A stretch of 64,000 bases of DNA, from positions 13,769-77,768 of the forward strand of contig JASLJE010000026.1 of assembly GCA_030152565.1 (NCBI GenBank). The letters are read 5' to 3'. Origin of the DNA: Peptoniphilaceae bacterium (GTDB taxonomy: Bacteria > Bacillota > Clostridia > Tissierellales > Peptoniphilaceae). The position numbers were made by a program, and so were the translations under genes. The notes below the pieces were generated by a model that searched no databases, was not told where the DNA came from, and saw nothing but the letters and a program-made list of their open reading frames with translations. How positions within the stretch are numbered: the first letter of the stretch is position 1; each line of letters opens with the position of its first letter. Of this stretch, positions 26,976-34,663 are shown piece by piece.

Positions 26976-27313
26976 TATCTTATCCTCCCATCAAGTATTC
27001 TTTTTATATCTAGGGGTAAATCTTTATTAGAAATCTCTTCCCAGCTTTTTAGGCTTCTTCCTCTAGTCCTTAGTCTTAAGTAGGTTCCTGGCCCCAGGCT
27101 ATCCTTTCCTGTACTTAAGTCCAGGCCAAAGACCTGGGCCCTTCTACCATCAAAACCTATTATTTCATAGGCTAAATCCATGGTGGAATCCCAGTAAGAG
27201 TCCAGCTTACCATAGTAGATGATTTCAGCTGGCTCCTCCAGATTTAGGGCCAGAAGAAAAATCCCCCATAAAAAGTAAAGTCTAATCTTTTTCTTCCTAG
27301 AATTCCAACTCAT
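26975..27313 (-). CDS. Divergent YxeA-like small exported protein
   Basis: A 112-residue protein resembling its downstream neighbour: basic start, one hydrophobic segment (LYFLWGIFLLALNL), then IYYGKLDSYWDS and GPGTYLRLRTRG in the same positions as YxeA's YYGRIDEN and GDYIEVEA. It looks like a tandem duplicate that has diverged. It overlaps the permease gene by 17 bases and the next gene by one base, so the operon is tightly coupled. Confidence 0.6.
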   Translation of the reverse strand: MSWNSRKKKIRLYFLWGIFLLALNLEEPAEIIYYGKLDSYWDSTMDLAYEIIGFDGRRAQVFGLDLSTGKDSLGPGTYLRLRTRGRSLKSWEEISNKDLPLDIKRILDGRIR

Positions 27314-28043
27314 TTTTCCTATATAGGATCATGGCTAAAAGGTTAGATAAGACCAAGTAGCCTAAGCCTACAGCTAAGGTCTTTGCCCCCACTGATCCAG
27401 TCATAAGACCTTGTAAAAAGCTATTTGACAAGCTTCCAAGTAAAAGTCCACTTTGGTCTCCTATTAAATCTATAACCGTGGATGAAGATAAAATTATATT
27501 TATCAAACTACCAATAATACCTGATGCTAGTAAAACATAGCCACTCATGGCAGTAATTGGGTTTTCACTCTTAAATACCAGTATGGAGCTTATGGAAAAG
27601 TAGATTAAGGTCTTCATAAATTCAGTTAAAACATTGTAGCCTAGCAGTTTGAAACTTGGCTTATCCAGACCTACTCCTAGAAAAACACTTCCCAAGTAGA
27701 CTGTTAAAATAAGTCCTGCAAACATGAAGGCCAACATGATTATTAAAACCAAAAGCTTTGCCAGGATCAAACTCCTTCTTTTCATTCCCCTGCCCAAGGC
27801 TTGATGGGAAGTCTTAGCCTTTAAGTCCATACCATAAACCAGGTAAAAAACAAGCATGCCTATATAAAGAAAGCTCATTCTAATTAAAATATTGGTAAAT
27901 CCTACTAAGTCCATAGACTCTTGAAAGTTCTTCTTGCCCATATAAATAAGGCCCATAAACATGGCCACATAAAGGGCTAAAGTCATTATAAATTTCTTAT
28001 CCTTAAAAATCCTATATAAATCTGCTCTAATATAATTTATCAT
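27297..28043 (-). CDS. ABC-2 type transporter permease
   Basis: A 248-residue membrane protein with six predicted helices, beginning MINYIRADLYRIFKDKKFI, a start shared by many lantibiotic/bacitracin-type export permeases. It sits one base after the ATPase gene and overlaps the YxeA-like gene. Substrate unknown: antimicrobial peptide efflux or a membrane-stress function are the usual options. AGGAGAC precedes the ATG. Confidence 0.8.
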   Translation of the reverse strand: MINYIRADLYRIFKDKKFIMTLALYVAMFMGLIYMGKKNFQESMDLVGFTNILIRMSFLYIGMLVFYLVYGMDLKAKTSHQALGRGMKRRSLILAKLLVLIIMLAFMFAGLILTVYLGSVFLGVGLDKPSFKLLGYNVLTEFMKTLIYFSISSILVFKSENPITAMSGYVLLASGIIGSLINIILSSSTVIDLIGDQSGLLLGSLSNSFLQGLMTGSVGAKTLAVGLGYLVLSNLLAMILYRKNELEF

Positions 28044-28044
28044 C

Positions 28045-28938
28045 TTAGTCTCCTGTCACTTCAAAGTAATAGTCTTCTAAACTTTCCTTATTCTTATAAA
28101 TTTCCAAAAGCCCCAAGCCTTTTTCTACTATCTTTCTACTTAGGCTGGACCTATCTTCAATTAACCTATCATCAACTATTAAGTAATCTCCTTCTTCTTC
28201 TATCTGGTTCAAGCCCAAGTCTTTTTCTAGAAAATCCCTTAAGCCCAGCTTGTCTTCGGCCTTAATATAGACCTTGTCTCCATAGCTTGCCAAATCAGTC
28301 TTATCTAATTCCTTAACCAGCCTTCCCTCATTTATAATGCCAAACCTATCCGCCACAGCATCCAGCTCTGACAAAATATGGGAAGAGATAATAATGGTCA
28401 TGTTTTCCTCTTCATTTAACTTTTTAATAAGAAGTCTTACTTCCTTTATTCCCTGTGGATCCAGGCCATTTACCGGCTCATCCAAGATTAAAATCTCAGG
28501 TTGCCCCAGGATGGCATTGGCTATGCCCAATCTTTGCTTCATCCCCATGGAGAAACTTTTAAAGGGCTTTTTAACCCCATAAAGGCCTACTATCTTTAAG
28601 ACCCTATCTGTTTCCTTCTTGTCAGCTATACCCTTGAGCCTTCTATAGTATTCTATGTTCTCCCTGGCTGATAGGTGGCCAAAAAAGTTTTGACCTATGA
28701 AAAAACCAATCTTAGCCTTTTCCTTGTCCAGCTGGCTACCAGTCTTACCATTGATTAAAACCTCTCCCTCACTGATGGGAGACAGGCCTAGGATAAGTTT
28801 GAAAATAGTGGTCTTACCAGCCCCATTTCTTCCTATTAGCCCATATATATCATTTTTTTCTACCTTTAAATTCACGTCTTTAACGGCTTTAAATTTGCCA
28901 TAATCCTTACTTAAGTTTTTTAATTCTACGACGGTCAT
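28045..28938 (-). CDS. ABC transporter ATP-binding protein (BcrA/NatA type)
   Basis: A 297-residue ATPase with Walker A GRNGAGKTT, signature FSMGMKQRL, Walker B ILILDEPVNGLDP and the switch His in ISSHIL. The C-terminal ~80 residues after the nucleotide domain are as in bacitracin-type exporters. First gene of a four-gene operon with permease and two YxeA-like proteins. Controlled by a promoter with an inverted repeat at +1. GGAGGAAG precedes the ATG. Confidence 0.88.
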   Translation of the reverse strand: MTVVELKNLSKDYGKFKAVKDVNLKVEKNDIYGLIGRNGAGKTTIFKLILGLSPISEGEVLINGKTGSQLDKEKAKIGFFIGQNFFGHLSARENIEYYRRLKGIADKKETDRVLKIVGLYGVKKPFKSFSMGMKQRLGIANAILGQPEILILDEPVNGLDPQGIKEVRLLIKKLNEEENMTIIISSHILSELDAVADRFGIINEGRLVKELDKTDLASYGDKVYIKAEDKLGLRDFLEKDLGLNQIEEEGDYLIVDDRLIEDRSSLSRKIVEKGLGLLEIYKNKESLEDYYFEVTGD

Positions 28939-28948
28939 ATCTTCCTCC

Positions 28949-29006
28949 TTAGTGTACTGTTTAATTAATACACTAACATCTTACAACTCTTTTTTTTCTT
29001 TGTCAA
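28949..29006 (-). promoter_or_regulatory. Promoter and palindromic operator of the ABC-YxeA operon
   Basis: On the minus strand TTGACA (29001-29006), a 17-base spacer and TAAGAT (28978-28983) are followed at once by a perfect 8-bp inverted repeat, TTAGTGTA and TACACTAA with 12 bases between (28949-28976). The repeat covers the expected transcription start, as for a repressor site. TGTACT-like halves recall GntR/YtrA operators. Confidence 0.7.
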
Positions 29007-29084
29007 GGACCAAATAGTTTATTCTTTCCTTTTAATGGGTAAAAATGTAACAGAAGCAGATGTTTGAAATAGGAGGATGATATA

Positions 29085-30179
29085 ATGGCATATGAAAAAA
29101 TTAAAAATTTAGAAAGTTTTGACCAACTACTTATTAAAGATGATTACCTAGTAACCATCTATCACGATACCCATAAGCGTTTACCAGACAACAAGTCTGA
29201 CGCCTTAGTTTTAAAAAACTTACTAGCTAGAGCCGATAAAGAATTAAAAGAACACACTACTGCTTCTCTATCTGACAGGTTAAGAGATTTAATAGACGAT
29301 TCCTACTTCTGGGCCCATACAAATGAAGGTCTGGCAGTTTTTGTAGGCAAGGATGATATAAAAATTTATGAGATGTATGAAAGTCCTAAGACCCTTTACA
29401 CTATAGATGATCACTTCTACCTACTACCTCTTCTAGAAAATAGAAGATATATAGATAAGCCTGTTTTAATAGACCTGGCCAGGGACAAGTTTAGAGTTTT
29501 TAAGTATTTGAGTAAAAGAGTTGAAGAGTATGACCTACCAGAAGATGTGCATAAAAACTTCAAGGATTTATATGATGACCTAGATAATGATTCCAGTCTT
29601 GGTATTACTACCAAGGCCAGTGGAGATGCTTTCTTCTACGGACAAAATACTTCAGCAGAAGGCAGGGAAAAGGACAGAGAAAGATTCTTTAGATATATAA
29701 ATGACGCCCTTCTAAAAGAATTTGGCAAGGAAAAACCTATAATTATTATAGGTCTTAATGAGAATATTAATACTTTTAAGAATTTAAATAAAAACCTTAA
29801 TATAGTAAAGATGGTCAGCAAGCCTTTTAACGACCTAACTGAAGAAGATTTAATAAATACTGTTGACAGATATGTGGAAGCTGAAATAGTTGAAAGGGAA
29901 AAAGTCCTAATAAGAAGCTACCAGGCCAATAGAAATAAAAACTTGGCCAGCAACAATATAAAGGACATAGAAAAAGCCAGCAGAGAAGGCAGAATAAACA
30001 TGTTAATAGTAAATGACTTAATAAATGAAAAACTGGAAAGTCAATACTTTAATAGAGATGACTTCCACCTAATTAATACAGCCATAGTTGAAACCCTAAA
30101 GGCAGGCGGAGACGTGGTCACCAGTAAGAATGAAGATTTAATGGAAGAAGATATGGTAAGAGCTATTCTAAGGTTTTAG
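29085..30179 (+). CDS. Bacterial eRF1-like protein (baeRF family 3-like)
   Basis: A 364-residue cytoplasmic protein resembling the bacterial archaeo-eukaryotic release factor-related families. The pattern HFYLLPLL, then VLIDLARDKFRVFKYL, a mid-region FFYGQN, then RERFFRYINDALLKEF and PIIIIGLNENI fits baeRF family 3. The NIKS codon-reading loop and GGQ tripeptide of true eRF1 are not present, so a ribosome-associated role distinct from termination is likely (for example stress or rescue), which is inference. AGGAGG precedes the ATG. Single gene with a strong terminator. Confidence 0.7.
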   Translation: MAYEKIKNLESFDQLLIKDDYLVTIYHDTHKRLPDNKSDALVLKNLLARADKELKEHTTASLSDRLRDLIDDSYFWAHTNEGLAVFVGKDDIKIYEMYESPKTLYTIDDHFYLLPLLENRRYIDKPVLIDLARDKFRVFKYLSKRVEEYDLPEDVHKNFKDLYDDLDNDSSLGITTKASGDAFFYGQNTSAEGREKDRERFFRYINDALLKEFGKEKPIIIIGLNENINTFKNLNKNLNIVKMVSKPFNDLTEEDLINTVDRYVEAEIVEREKVLIRSYQANRNKNLASNNIKDIEKASREGRINMLIVNDLINEKLESQYFNRDDFHLINTAIVETLKAGGDVVTSKNEDLMEEDMVRAILRF

Positions 30180-30188
30180 GCCATAAAA

Positions 30189-30222
30189 GATCCCAGTAGT
30201 TAACTACTGGGATTTCCTTTTG
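30189..30222 (+). terminator. Terminator of the baeRF-like gene
   Basis: A 24-bp perfect palindrome (arms ATCCCAGTAG and complement around TTAA) followed by T-rich sequence. Confidence 0.8.
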
Positions 30223-30255
30223 TTCTTTTTCATTTTATTTATAGCTACAGACTAT

Positions 30256-31065
30256 TTATTCTTCATAACTATAGTAACTTTCTTCTTCTTTTTTTATCTC
30301 CTCATAAAATATGGCCTCTGCCATCAATCTGGATGTTATATTCTTGTAGGTATAATATATTATTAAAAATATACCTAGCAAAAATAAAATCCAACCCATT
30401 ATAGAGAAAAATGCTGATGATTCTAGAGCATTTATTCCAAGATTTAAAGCCCCAAATACAACTACCCCATAACCTAAAATTATTGGCCAGGCATACTTAA
30501 TCCTAATTAAGAATAAGTTTATTACATTTGTCTTCATCATTTTATAACTGGTTTTAAAATTCTCTACTATGTCATCTTCCTTGTGTTCTACAAGGACAAA
30601 AATAGTAAGTCCAAACAAGTAACTGGCTATCAAGGCCAAAATCCAACCTATGGCCGGTATTAAATTAAGTACAAAACTTATAGCCCCCATCATAAGAGAA
30701 TATAAAAGTATCTTAAGAAAGTATTTGGAAAAGTTACTAAAAATATCTCCCAAATTAAACTGACCATCCAAACTATACTTGTAAACTTCTATTTGTAGTC
30801 CTGATTCCAAAAGTCTGGCCAGGGCCAAGACTATAAAGAGAATAGGACCAAAGGCTATCAATTTTAGCATACTCACTATCAGCATACTATCGCTCATATA
30901 GGAACCTAAAAACAAGGTCTTTAACATACTGGATATCCCAAAAAATGAAATTAGTGCTGGAATAAGTCTAACTAGGATATAGCCAATAAAAATAGTCCCT
31001 CTCTTGTCCCTAATCTTTTCTTCTGTCTTTTCATAAACTTCTTTTCTATCAACTGTCTTATACAT
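30256..31065 (-). CDS. DUF975-like integral membrane protein
   Basis: A 269-residue protein with about six membrane helices and charged termini, similar to DUF975 proteins. Its soluble start (KEVYEKTEEKIRDKRGTIF) and the glycine-rich helix pairs are typical; no catalytic motif is seen. AAAGGAGGT precedes the ATG. Upstream lies a candidate leader RNA with promoter, hairpins and terminator on the same strand, so expression may be attenuated. Family assignment moderate, function unknown. Confidence 0.6.
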   Translation of the reverse strand: MYKTVDRKEVYEKTEEKIRDKRGTIFIGYILVRLIPALISFFGISSMLKTLFLGSYMSDSMLIVSMLKLIAFGPILFIVLALARLLESGLQIEVYKYSLDGQFNLGDIFSNFSKYFLKILLYSLMMGAISFVLNLIPAIGWILALIASYLFGLTIFVLVEHKEDDIVENFKTSYKMMKTNVINLFLIRIKYAWPIILGYGVVVFGALNLGINALESSAFFSIMGWILFLLGIFLIIYYTYKNITSRLMAEAIFYEEIKKEEESYYSYEE

Positions 31066-31107
31066 GTCTACCTCCTTTTTAGATATATACCCATTCTATT
31101 TAAAAAT

Positions 31108-31133
31108 AAGAAAAACCAGCCTTAGCTGGTTTC
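31108..31133 (-). terminator. Terminator of the candidate leader RNA
   Basis: The minus strand reads AACCAGC, a short loop, GCTGGTT and then TTTCTTATTTTT. No annotated gene precedes it on that strand. Confidence 0.75.
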
Positions 31134-31215
31134 TCTTTTGTAAAGTATCGTAGCAATCAATAATACAAAATATTATTGGGAGATGATAGAATTTGATCAG
31201 AATCCTATCATGCCC
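31108..31215 (-). ncRNA. Candidate leader or small RNA upstream of the DUF975 gene
   Basis: From a predicted start near 31215, the minus-strand RNA (~108 nt) would fold into: hairpin 1 at 31178-31215, GGG then ATGATAG paired with CTATCAT and CCC, extended inward by ATT/AAT; hairpin 2 at 31158-31178, CAATAATA paired with TATTATTG over a five-base loop; a linker; then a terminator at 31108-31133. The DUF975 start is 43 bases beyond. The layout suits an attenuating leader or a free small RNA. It matches no family I recognise; TPP, purine, SAM, preQ1, fluoride and SRP RNA signatures are absent. Confidence 0.5.
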
Positions 31216-31219
31216 TTGT

Positions 31220-31248
31220 ATTATATTACTTTATTTAGTGAATTTCAA
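31220..31248 (-). promoter_or_regulatory. Sigma-70 promoter of the candidate leader RNA
   Basis: TTGAAA (31243-31248) and a perfect TATAAT (31220-31225) on the minus strand with exactly 17 bases between. Confidence 0.72.
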
Positions 31249-31401
31249 AAAATATAACCATTTTAAGGCTAAATCTTTAATTTTTGTAACATTTGTCAAG
31301 AAATTAACCACTGGTCAGTTTTTCTTCCTTTAAATTTGATTTTTTTTCTTAAAAGGATTAAAATAAATTGATTAAAAAATCCAAATCTTTAGGAGGATCA
31401 T

Positions 31402-32316
31402 ATGAAAATAGTTATTGCACTAGGTGGTAATGCACTAGGAAATAGTTTTGAAGAACAACTGAAACTTTTAAAAGAAAATATATCCCCAATCGTTAATTTA
31501 ATTGAAAAAGGCCATGATATAATTATCAGCCATGGCAATGGACCTCAAGTAGGCATGATTTTAAAGGCCTTTGAGGAGAATTCAACCATCCCAAATATTG
31601 AACTACCTGAAGCTACTGCTATGAGCCAAGGCTATATTGGCTATCATATACAACAGGTTATTAAAAATGAATTAAACAAAAGACAAATAAATAAAAATGT
31701 TATCAGCCTGGTTACCCAAATCATAGTTGATAAAGATGACAAAGCCTTTGATCATCCAACAAAACCTATTGGTTCTTACTTTACTAAGAAGGAAGCAGAA
31801 GAGTTGGAAAGAGATAAGGGCTTTTTTATGATGGAAGATGCTGGCAGGGGCTACAGAAGGGCAGTTGCCTCACCCAAGCCTATAGATATTATAGAAAAGG
31901 ACCTTATAAACCAACTATCCCAAGACAATATTATAGTAGCTGGTGGAGGGGGCGGCATACCTGTAATAGAAGAAGACGGTGGCTATAGGGGCCTTGCCTC
32001 TGTTATAGACAAGGACTTTGCCTCAGCAAAACTTGCCCAACTAATAGGAGCTGACCTACTGATGATTCTTACGGCTGTAGACCATGTGGCCCTAAACTTT
32101 AACAAGGAAAACCAGGTCTGGCTAGACCATATGAATCTAGAAGAAGCTAAAAAATATAGGGATGAAGGCCACTTCCTACCAGGATCCATGCTTCCCAAGG
32201 TTGAAGCCTGCATAGACTTTGTAGAAAACAATCCAGGTAAAAAAGCCATCATAACCTCCCTATCCAAGGCAGAAGAAGGCTTTAACCAAACTTGTGGTAC
32301 CCTAATAGAAAAATAA
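31402..32316 (+). CDS. arcC: Carbamate kinase
   Basis: Makes ATP and carbamate from carbamoyl phosphate and ADP, the last step of arginine deiminase or related fermentations. The 304-residue protein has ALGGNALGN, SHGNGPQVG, ATAMSQGYIGYHIQQ and a late LPGSMLPKVEA segment, all conserved. TTTAGGAGG precedes the ATG. It stands alone: no arcA, arcB or carbamoyl-transferase gene is adjacent, so the source of carbamoyl phosphate must be elsewhere in the genome. Confidence 0.94.
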   Translation: MKIVIALGGNALGNSFEEQLKLLKENISPIVNLIEKGHDIIISHGNGPQVGMILKAFEENSTIPNIELPEATAMSQGYIGYHIQQVIKNELNKRQINKNVISLVTQIIVDKDDKAFDHPTKPIGSYFTKKEAEELERDKGFFMMEDAGRGYRRAVASPKPIDIIEKDLINQLSQDNIIVAGGGGGIPVIEEDGGYRGLASVIDKDFASAKLAQLIGADLLMILTAVDHVALNFNKENQVWLDHMNLEEAKKYRDEGHFLPGSMLPKVEACIDFVENNPGKKAIITSLSKAEEGFNQTCGTLIEK

Positions 32317-32357
32317 AAGCATATAAGTATATAAGCTTATAAAAATATACTAAATAA

Positions 32358-32388
32358 AAAGAAGGTAGATTAAATCTCTACCTTCTTT
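32358..32388 (-). terminator. Terminator of the GntR-ABC operon
   Basis: AAGAAGGTAGA and its complement form an 11-bp stem overlapping the permease stop codon; the minus strand continues in TTTTTATTTA. Confidence 0.75.
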
Positions 32389-33200
32389 TCTATTAAATAA
32401 GAATTCACAATGAATAGAATTATCACCGATATTAAATTAATCGCCATACCAACATTGGTTGAGCCTAGCTTCATAAGGCTCATATTAGTATAGCCATATA
32501 TACCATTATATAGCAAAGTTAATAAACTGTCATATATAAATGAGTATACAAAGAAAATAACAATCCAAAATCCTCCCCCACTGGTCTTTTTCCTTAAAAT
32601 CTTATCTGTTATTAAGGACAGATAAATCATCATAATGGAAAAAGCTCCACCTATAAGAAGATTTAAGATATTTTTAACTGCTCCTTGATAAAAATCCTTG
32701 TTCAAACCAGTATCACTAAAGAACCTGGTGAAAAATTCGCTTATGTCCGACCAGCCAAACTTAAAGAAAACCATGGTTAAAATAAAGTTCCAGGCCAGGG
32801 CTAGAAGGACTAAAACTAGGGACCAAACTAGGGCTACTATAAGCTTGGCTCCAATAATCTCAAAGCCATTTACAGGTAGGCCAAAGGTCAAATATCCCCT
32901 CTCAGTGTAAAGATCTTTTTTCATCATATGGGCTAAATTTATAAAGTAGGCCAAGAGAACTCCAAAGATAGAAAAGATAGCTATCATAAGAAGAATTCCC
33001 TTGATAATCATAAGACTGCCCCCTAGAGAAGAGGAACTAAAGCCAAATCCACCCTTATTAACCTCTAGATTTACCATGCTTTCATTTACTGTTCCTATAA
33101 AGCTCCACTGGATAATTAAGGATATGATCATCCCTACCAGGCCTATATAGAAAATATTTTTTCTAGTATTTCTAAATTCATATTTTATTAAATTTTTCAT
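32370..33200 (-). CDS. ABC transporter permease (YtrC/ABC-2 like)
   Basis: A 276-residue membrane protein with six or so helices and a large loop between the first two, starting MKNLIKYEFRNTRKN, typical of ABC-2 export permeases. Third gene of an operon gntR-ATPase-permease. The family responds to cell-wall-active compounds in Bacillus (ytr genes), but the substrate here is unknown. AGGTGG precedes the ATG. Confidence 0.78.
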   Translation of the reverse strand: MKNLIKYEFRNTRKNIFYIGLVGMIISLIIQWSFIGTVNESMVNLEVNKGGFGFSSSSLGGSLMIIKGILLMIAIFSIFGVLLAYFINLAHMMKKDLYTERGYLTFGLPVNGFEIIGAKLIVALVWSLVLVLLALAWNFILTMVFFKFGWSDISEFFTRFFSDTGLNKDFYQGAVKNILNLLIGGAFSIMMIYLSLITDKILRKKTSGGGFWIVIFFVYSFIYDSLLTLLYNGIYGYTNMSLMKLGSTNVGMAINLISVIILFIVNSYLIEKKVEI

Positions 33201-33208
33201 TTTTCCAC

Positions 33209-33898
33209 CTACCCAAAAATTTCCCTATAGATATCTGTTATCTGCATATTCTTTTTCATACGCAAATCTTCTGCATTTTCATATAAAATCAATTCCCCAT
33301 CTGATAGAAAGGCAACATCATCAAAGATCCTTTCCATATCACTAACCAGGTGGGTGGTTATTATCATACTCTTGTCTTCGTCTATATTGGATAGGATGGC
33401 CTCTAAAATCTGGTCTCTAGTTACCAGGTCCACCCCTGATATAGGCTCATCTATAATGTAAAGCTTAGCATCTCTTGACAAGATCAAGGTCAGGTGAAGT
33501 TTTTCCTTCATCCCCTTGGACATGGTTCCCACCTTCATATCTTCTTCCAACTTCATAAAGCTTAATAATTCTTTTGCCTTAGCCCTATTAAAGTCAGCAA
33601 AAAAGTCTTCAAAAAGATCAAGGGCCTCACTTACCTTATAGTCATCTGGTATAAAGTAAGAATCCGGTAGATAGGAGACCATGGCCTTGGTCTTCTTGCC
33701 AACCGGTTCACCAGCTATTTTTATCTCACCCTGGCTAGGCTTTAAAAAACCTTCTAGAAGCTTGATCATGGTAGTTTTTCCAGAACCATTTGGTCCTAAA
33801 AGTCCAACCACTCTTCCCTCTTCCAAGCTAAAGTCAATATTTCTAAGAGCCAGTTTACTTTTATACTTCTTAGACACATTATTCATTTCTACTAACAT
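33209..33898 (-). CDS. ABC transporter ATP-binding protein (YtrB-like)
   Basis: A 229-residue ATPase with Walker A GPNGSGKTT, a Q-loop in VSYLPDSYF, a diverged signature in GTMSKGMKEKL, Walker B LYIIDEPISGVD and the switch His in ITTHLV. The start at 33898 was preferred because GAGGT ends six bases before it; a start two codons earlier would abut the binding site. Overlaps the end of gntR by 20 bases. Neighbouring permease is its partner. Confidence 0.87.
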   Translation of the reverse strand: MLVEMNNVSKKYKSKLALRNIDFSLEEGRVVGLLGPNGSGKTTMIKLLEGFLKPSQGEIKIAGEPVGKKTKAMVSYLPDSYFIPDDYKVSEALDLFEDFFADFNRAKAKELLSFMKLEEDMKVGTMSKGMKEKLHLTLILSRDAKLYIIDEPISGVDLVTRDQILEAILSNIDEDKSMIITTHLVSDMERIFDDVAFLSDGELILYENAEDLRMKKNMQITDIYREIFG

Positions 33899-34250
33899 CT
33901 TCATACCTCTTTTTTATTAAACTAATAATTTCTTCCTGGCCATAGCCCAGGTCCTCCATATCATCTATAAACCTGTCTATCATCAAATATACTGTATCAA
34001 CTTTTAAGTCTAAAAGTTTAGTCTTATCATCTACTATAAAACTTCCTATCCCTCTTTTAGTATAGGTCAGACCCTGTCTTTCCATTTCTGCAAAGGCCCT
34101 TTGCACTGTATTTGGATTGACCTTAAAGGCCTCTGATACCTCTCTTACAGAAGGTAGTTTATCATTTGGTAGCAGACTCCCCTTAACTATTTCAGATATG
34201 TAAAAATCTACAATCTGTAAATATATGGGTTTATTATCATTAAAGTCCAT
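33879..34250 (-). CDS. GntR family regulator, YtrA subfamily
   Basis: A 123-residue repressor with an N-terminal winged helix (LPSVREVSEAFKVNPNTVQR contains the recognition helix) and only a short C-terminal dimerisation tail, which defines YtrA-type GntR proteins. It heads the operon with the ABC genes and presumably represses it; a perfect palindrome covers its own -10 box. Start at 34250 chosen because AGGGGG lies about six bases upstream. Confidence 0.88.
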   Translation of the reverse strand: MDFNDNKPIYLQIVDFYISEIVKGSLLPNDKLPSVREVSEAFKVNPNTVQRAFAEMERQGLTYTKRGIGSFIVDDKTKLLDLKVDTVYLMIDRFIDDMEDLGYGQEEIISLIKKRYEDVSRNE

Positions 34251-34267
34251 CTTCATCCCCCTATATA

Positions 34268-34309
34268 CTGTACTAAGTACATAGTACAGCCTAGCCTGGC
34301 TTTTGTCAA
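34268..34309 (-). promoter_or_regulatory. Promoter and autoregulatory operator of the gntR-ABC operon
   Basis: On the minus strand TTGACA (34304-34309), a 17-base spacer and TACTAT (34281-34286) form the promoter. A perfect inverted repeat CTGTACTA-N6-TAGTACAG at 34268-34289 overlaps the -10 box, as expected of the YtrA-type repressor site. Confidence 0.82.
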
Positions 34310-34333
34310 TAAAAAAAGCGGGTATACCGCTTC
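34310..34333 (-). terminator. Terminator of the dsrE gene
   Basis: AAGCGG, short loop and CCGCTT, with TTTTTTT following on the minus strand. It also lies right before the gntR promoter. Confidence 0.75.
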
Positions 34334-34335
34334 TT

Positions 34336-34662
34336 CTAAGGTCTTATATAGGCATAGCCCTCAGCCTGCTTCTTAGCAAGCTCCACTACTCCACTTACCA
34401 AGGTAACATCCTTTAAAAGGTTTTCCATATTAAAATTAAGATTTCTCATGGCTATCTTACAGCCATAAAGCTTGATTCCCTTGTCCTGAAGGTCTCTTAA
34501 CCTGTCCAGGTCATGCTGGGTAATATCTAGAAAATTAACAGCCTCAGAATTGGCTACTATGGCTATGTCTGCTCCTTCTACCTGGTCGTAGAAATTGGTT
34601 GCATTGGTCATGGTCAAGTTCCACTTGTCCATTTCATCTACGTGAAATACTACTTTTTTCAT
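34336..34662 (-). CDS. DsrE/DsrF-like family protein
   Basis: A 108-residue cytoplasmic protein with a DsrE-like fold: VVFHVDEMDKWNLTM, then ADIAIVANSEAVNFL and KLYGCKIAMRNLN. One Cys (in YGCKIAM) is at the position of the sulfur-carrying Cys in DsrE proteins, which makes sulfur relay possible but unproven. It is one base after the esterase gene and shares its operon with radA. Function unknown. Confidence 0.75.
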   Translation of the reverse strand: MKKVVFHVDEMDKWNLTMTNATNFYDQVEGADIAIVANSEAVNFLDITQHDLDRLRDLQDKGIKLYGCKIAMRNLNFNMENLLKDVTLVSGVVELAKKQAEGYAYIRP

Positions 34663-34663
34663 C

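Larger units (their letters stand above)
31066..31401. other. 336-bp intergenic region with candidate leader RNA
   Basis: The minus-strand half holds a promoter, two hairpins and a terminator (described separately). The plus-strand half next to arcC is AT-rich, with no clear consensus promoter, no riboswitch I recognise and no coding frame. Confidence 0.6.

Noticed and set aside
31108..31215. Identification of the leader RNA as SRP RNA, TPP, purine, fluoride, preQ1 or SAM type
   Set aside because: Signature loops of these families (for example GGAAG tetraloop region or CTGAGA) are absent.
31160..31224. A 9-bp stem ATAATACAA with TTGTATTAT near the leader RNA
   Set aside because: The outer arm includes the -10 box of the leader promoter, so it would not be in the RNA. 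It is more likely a by-product of AT-rich sequence.
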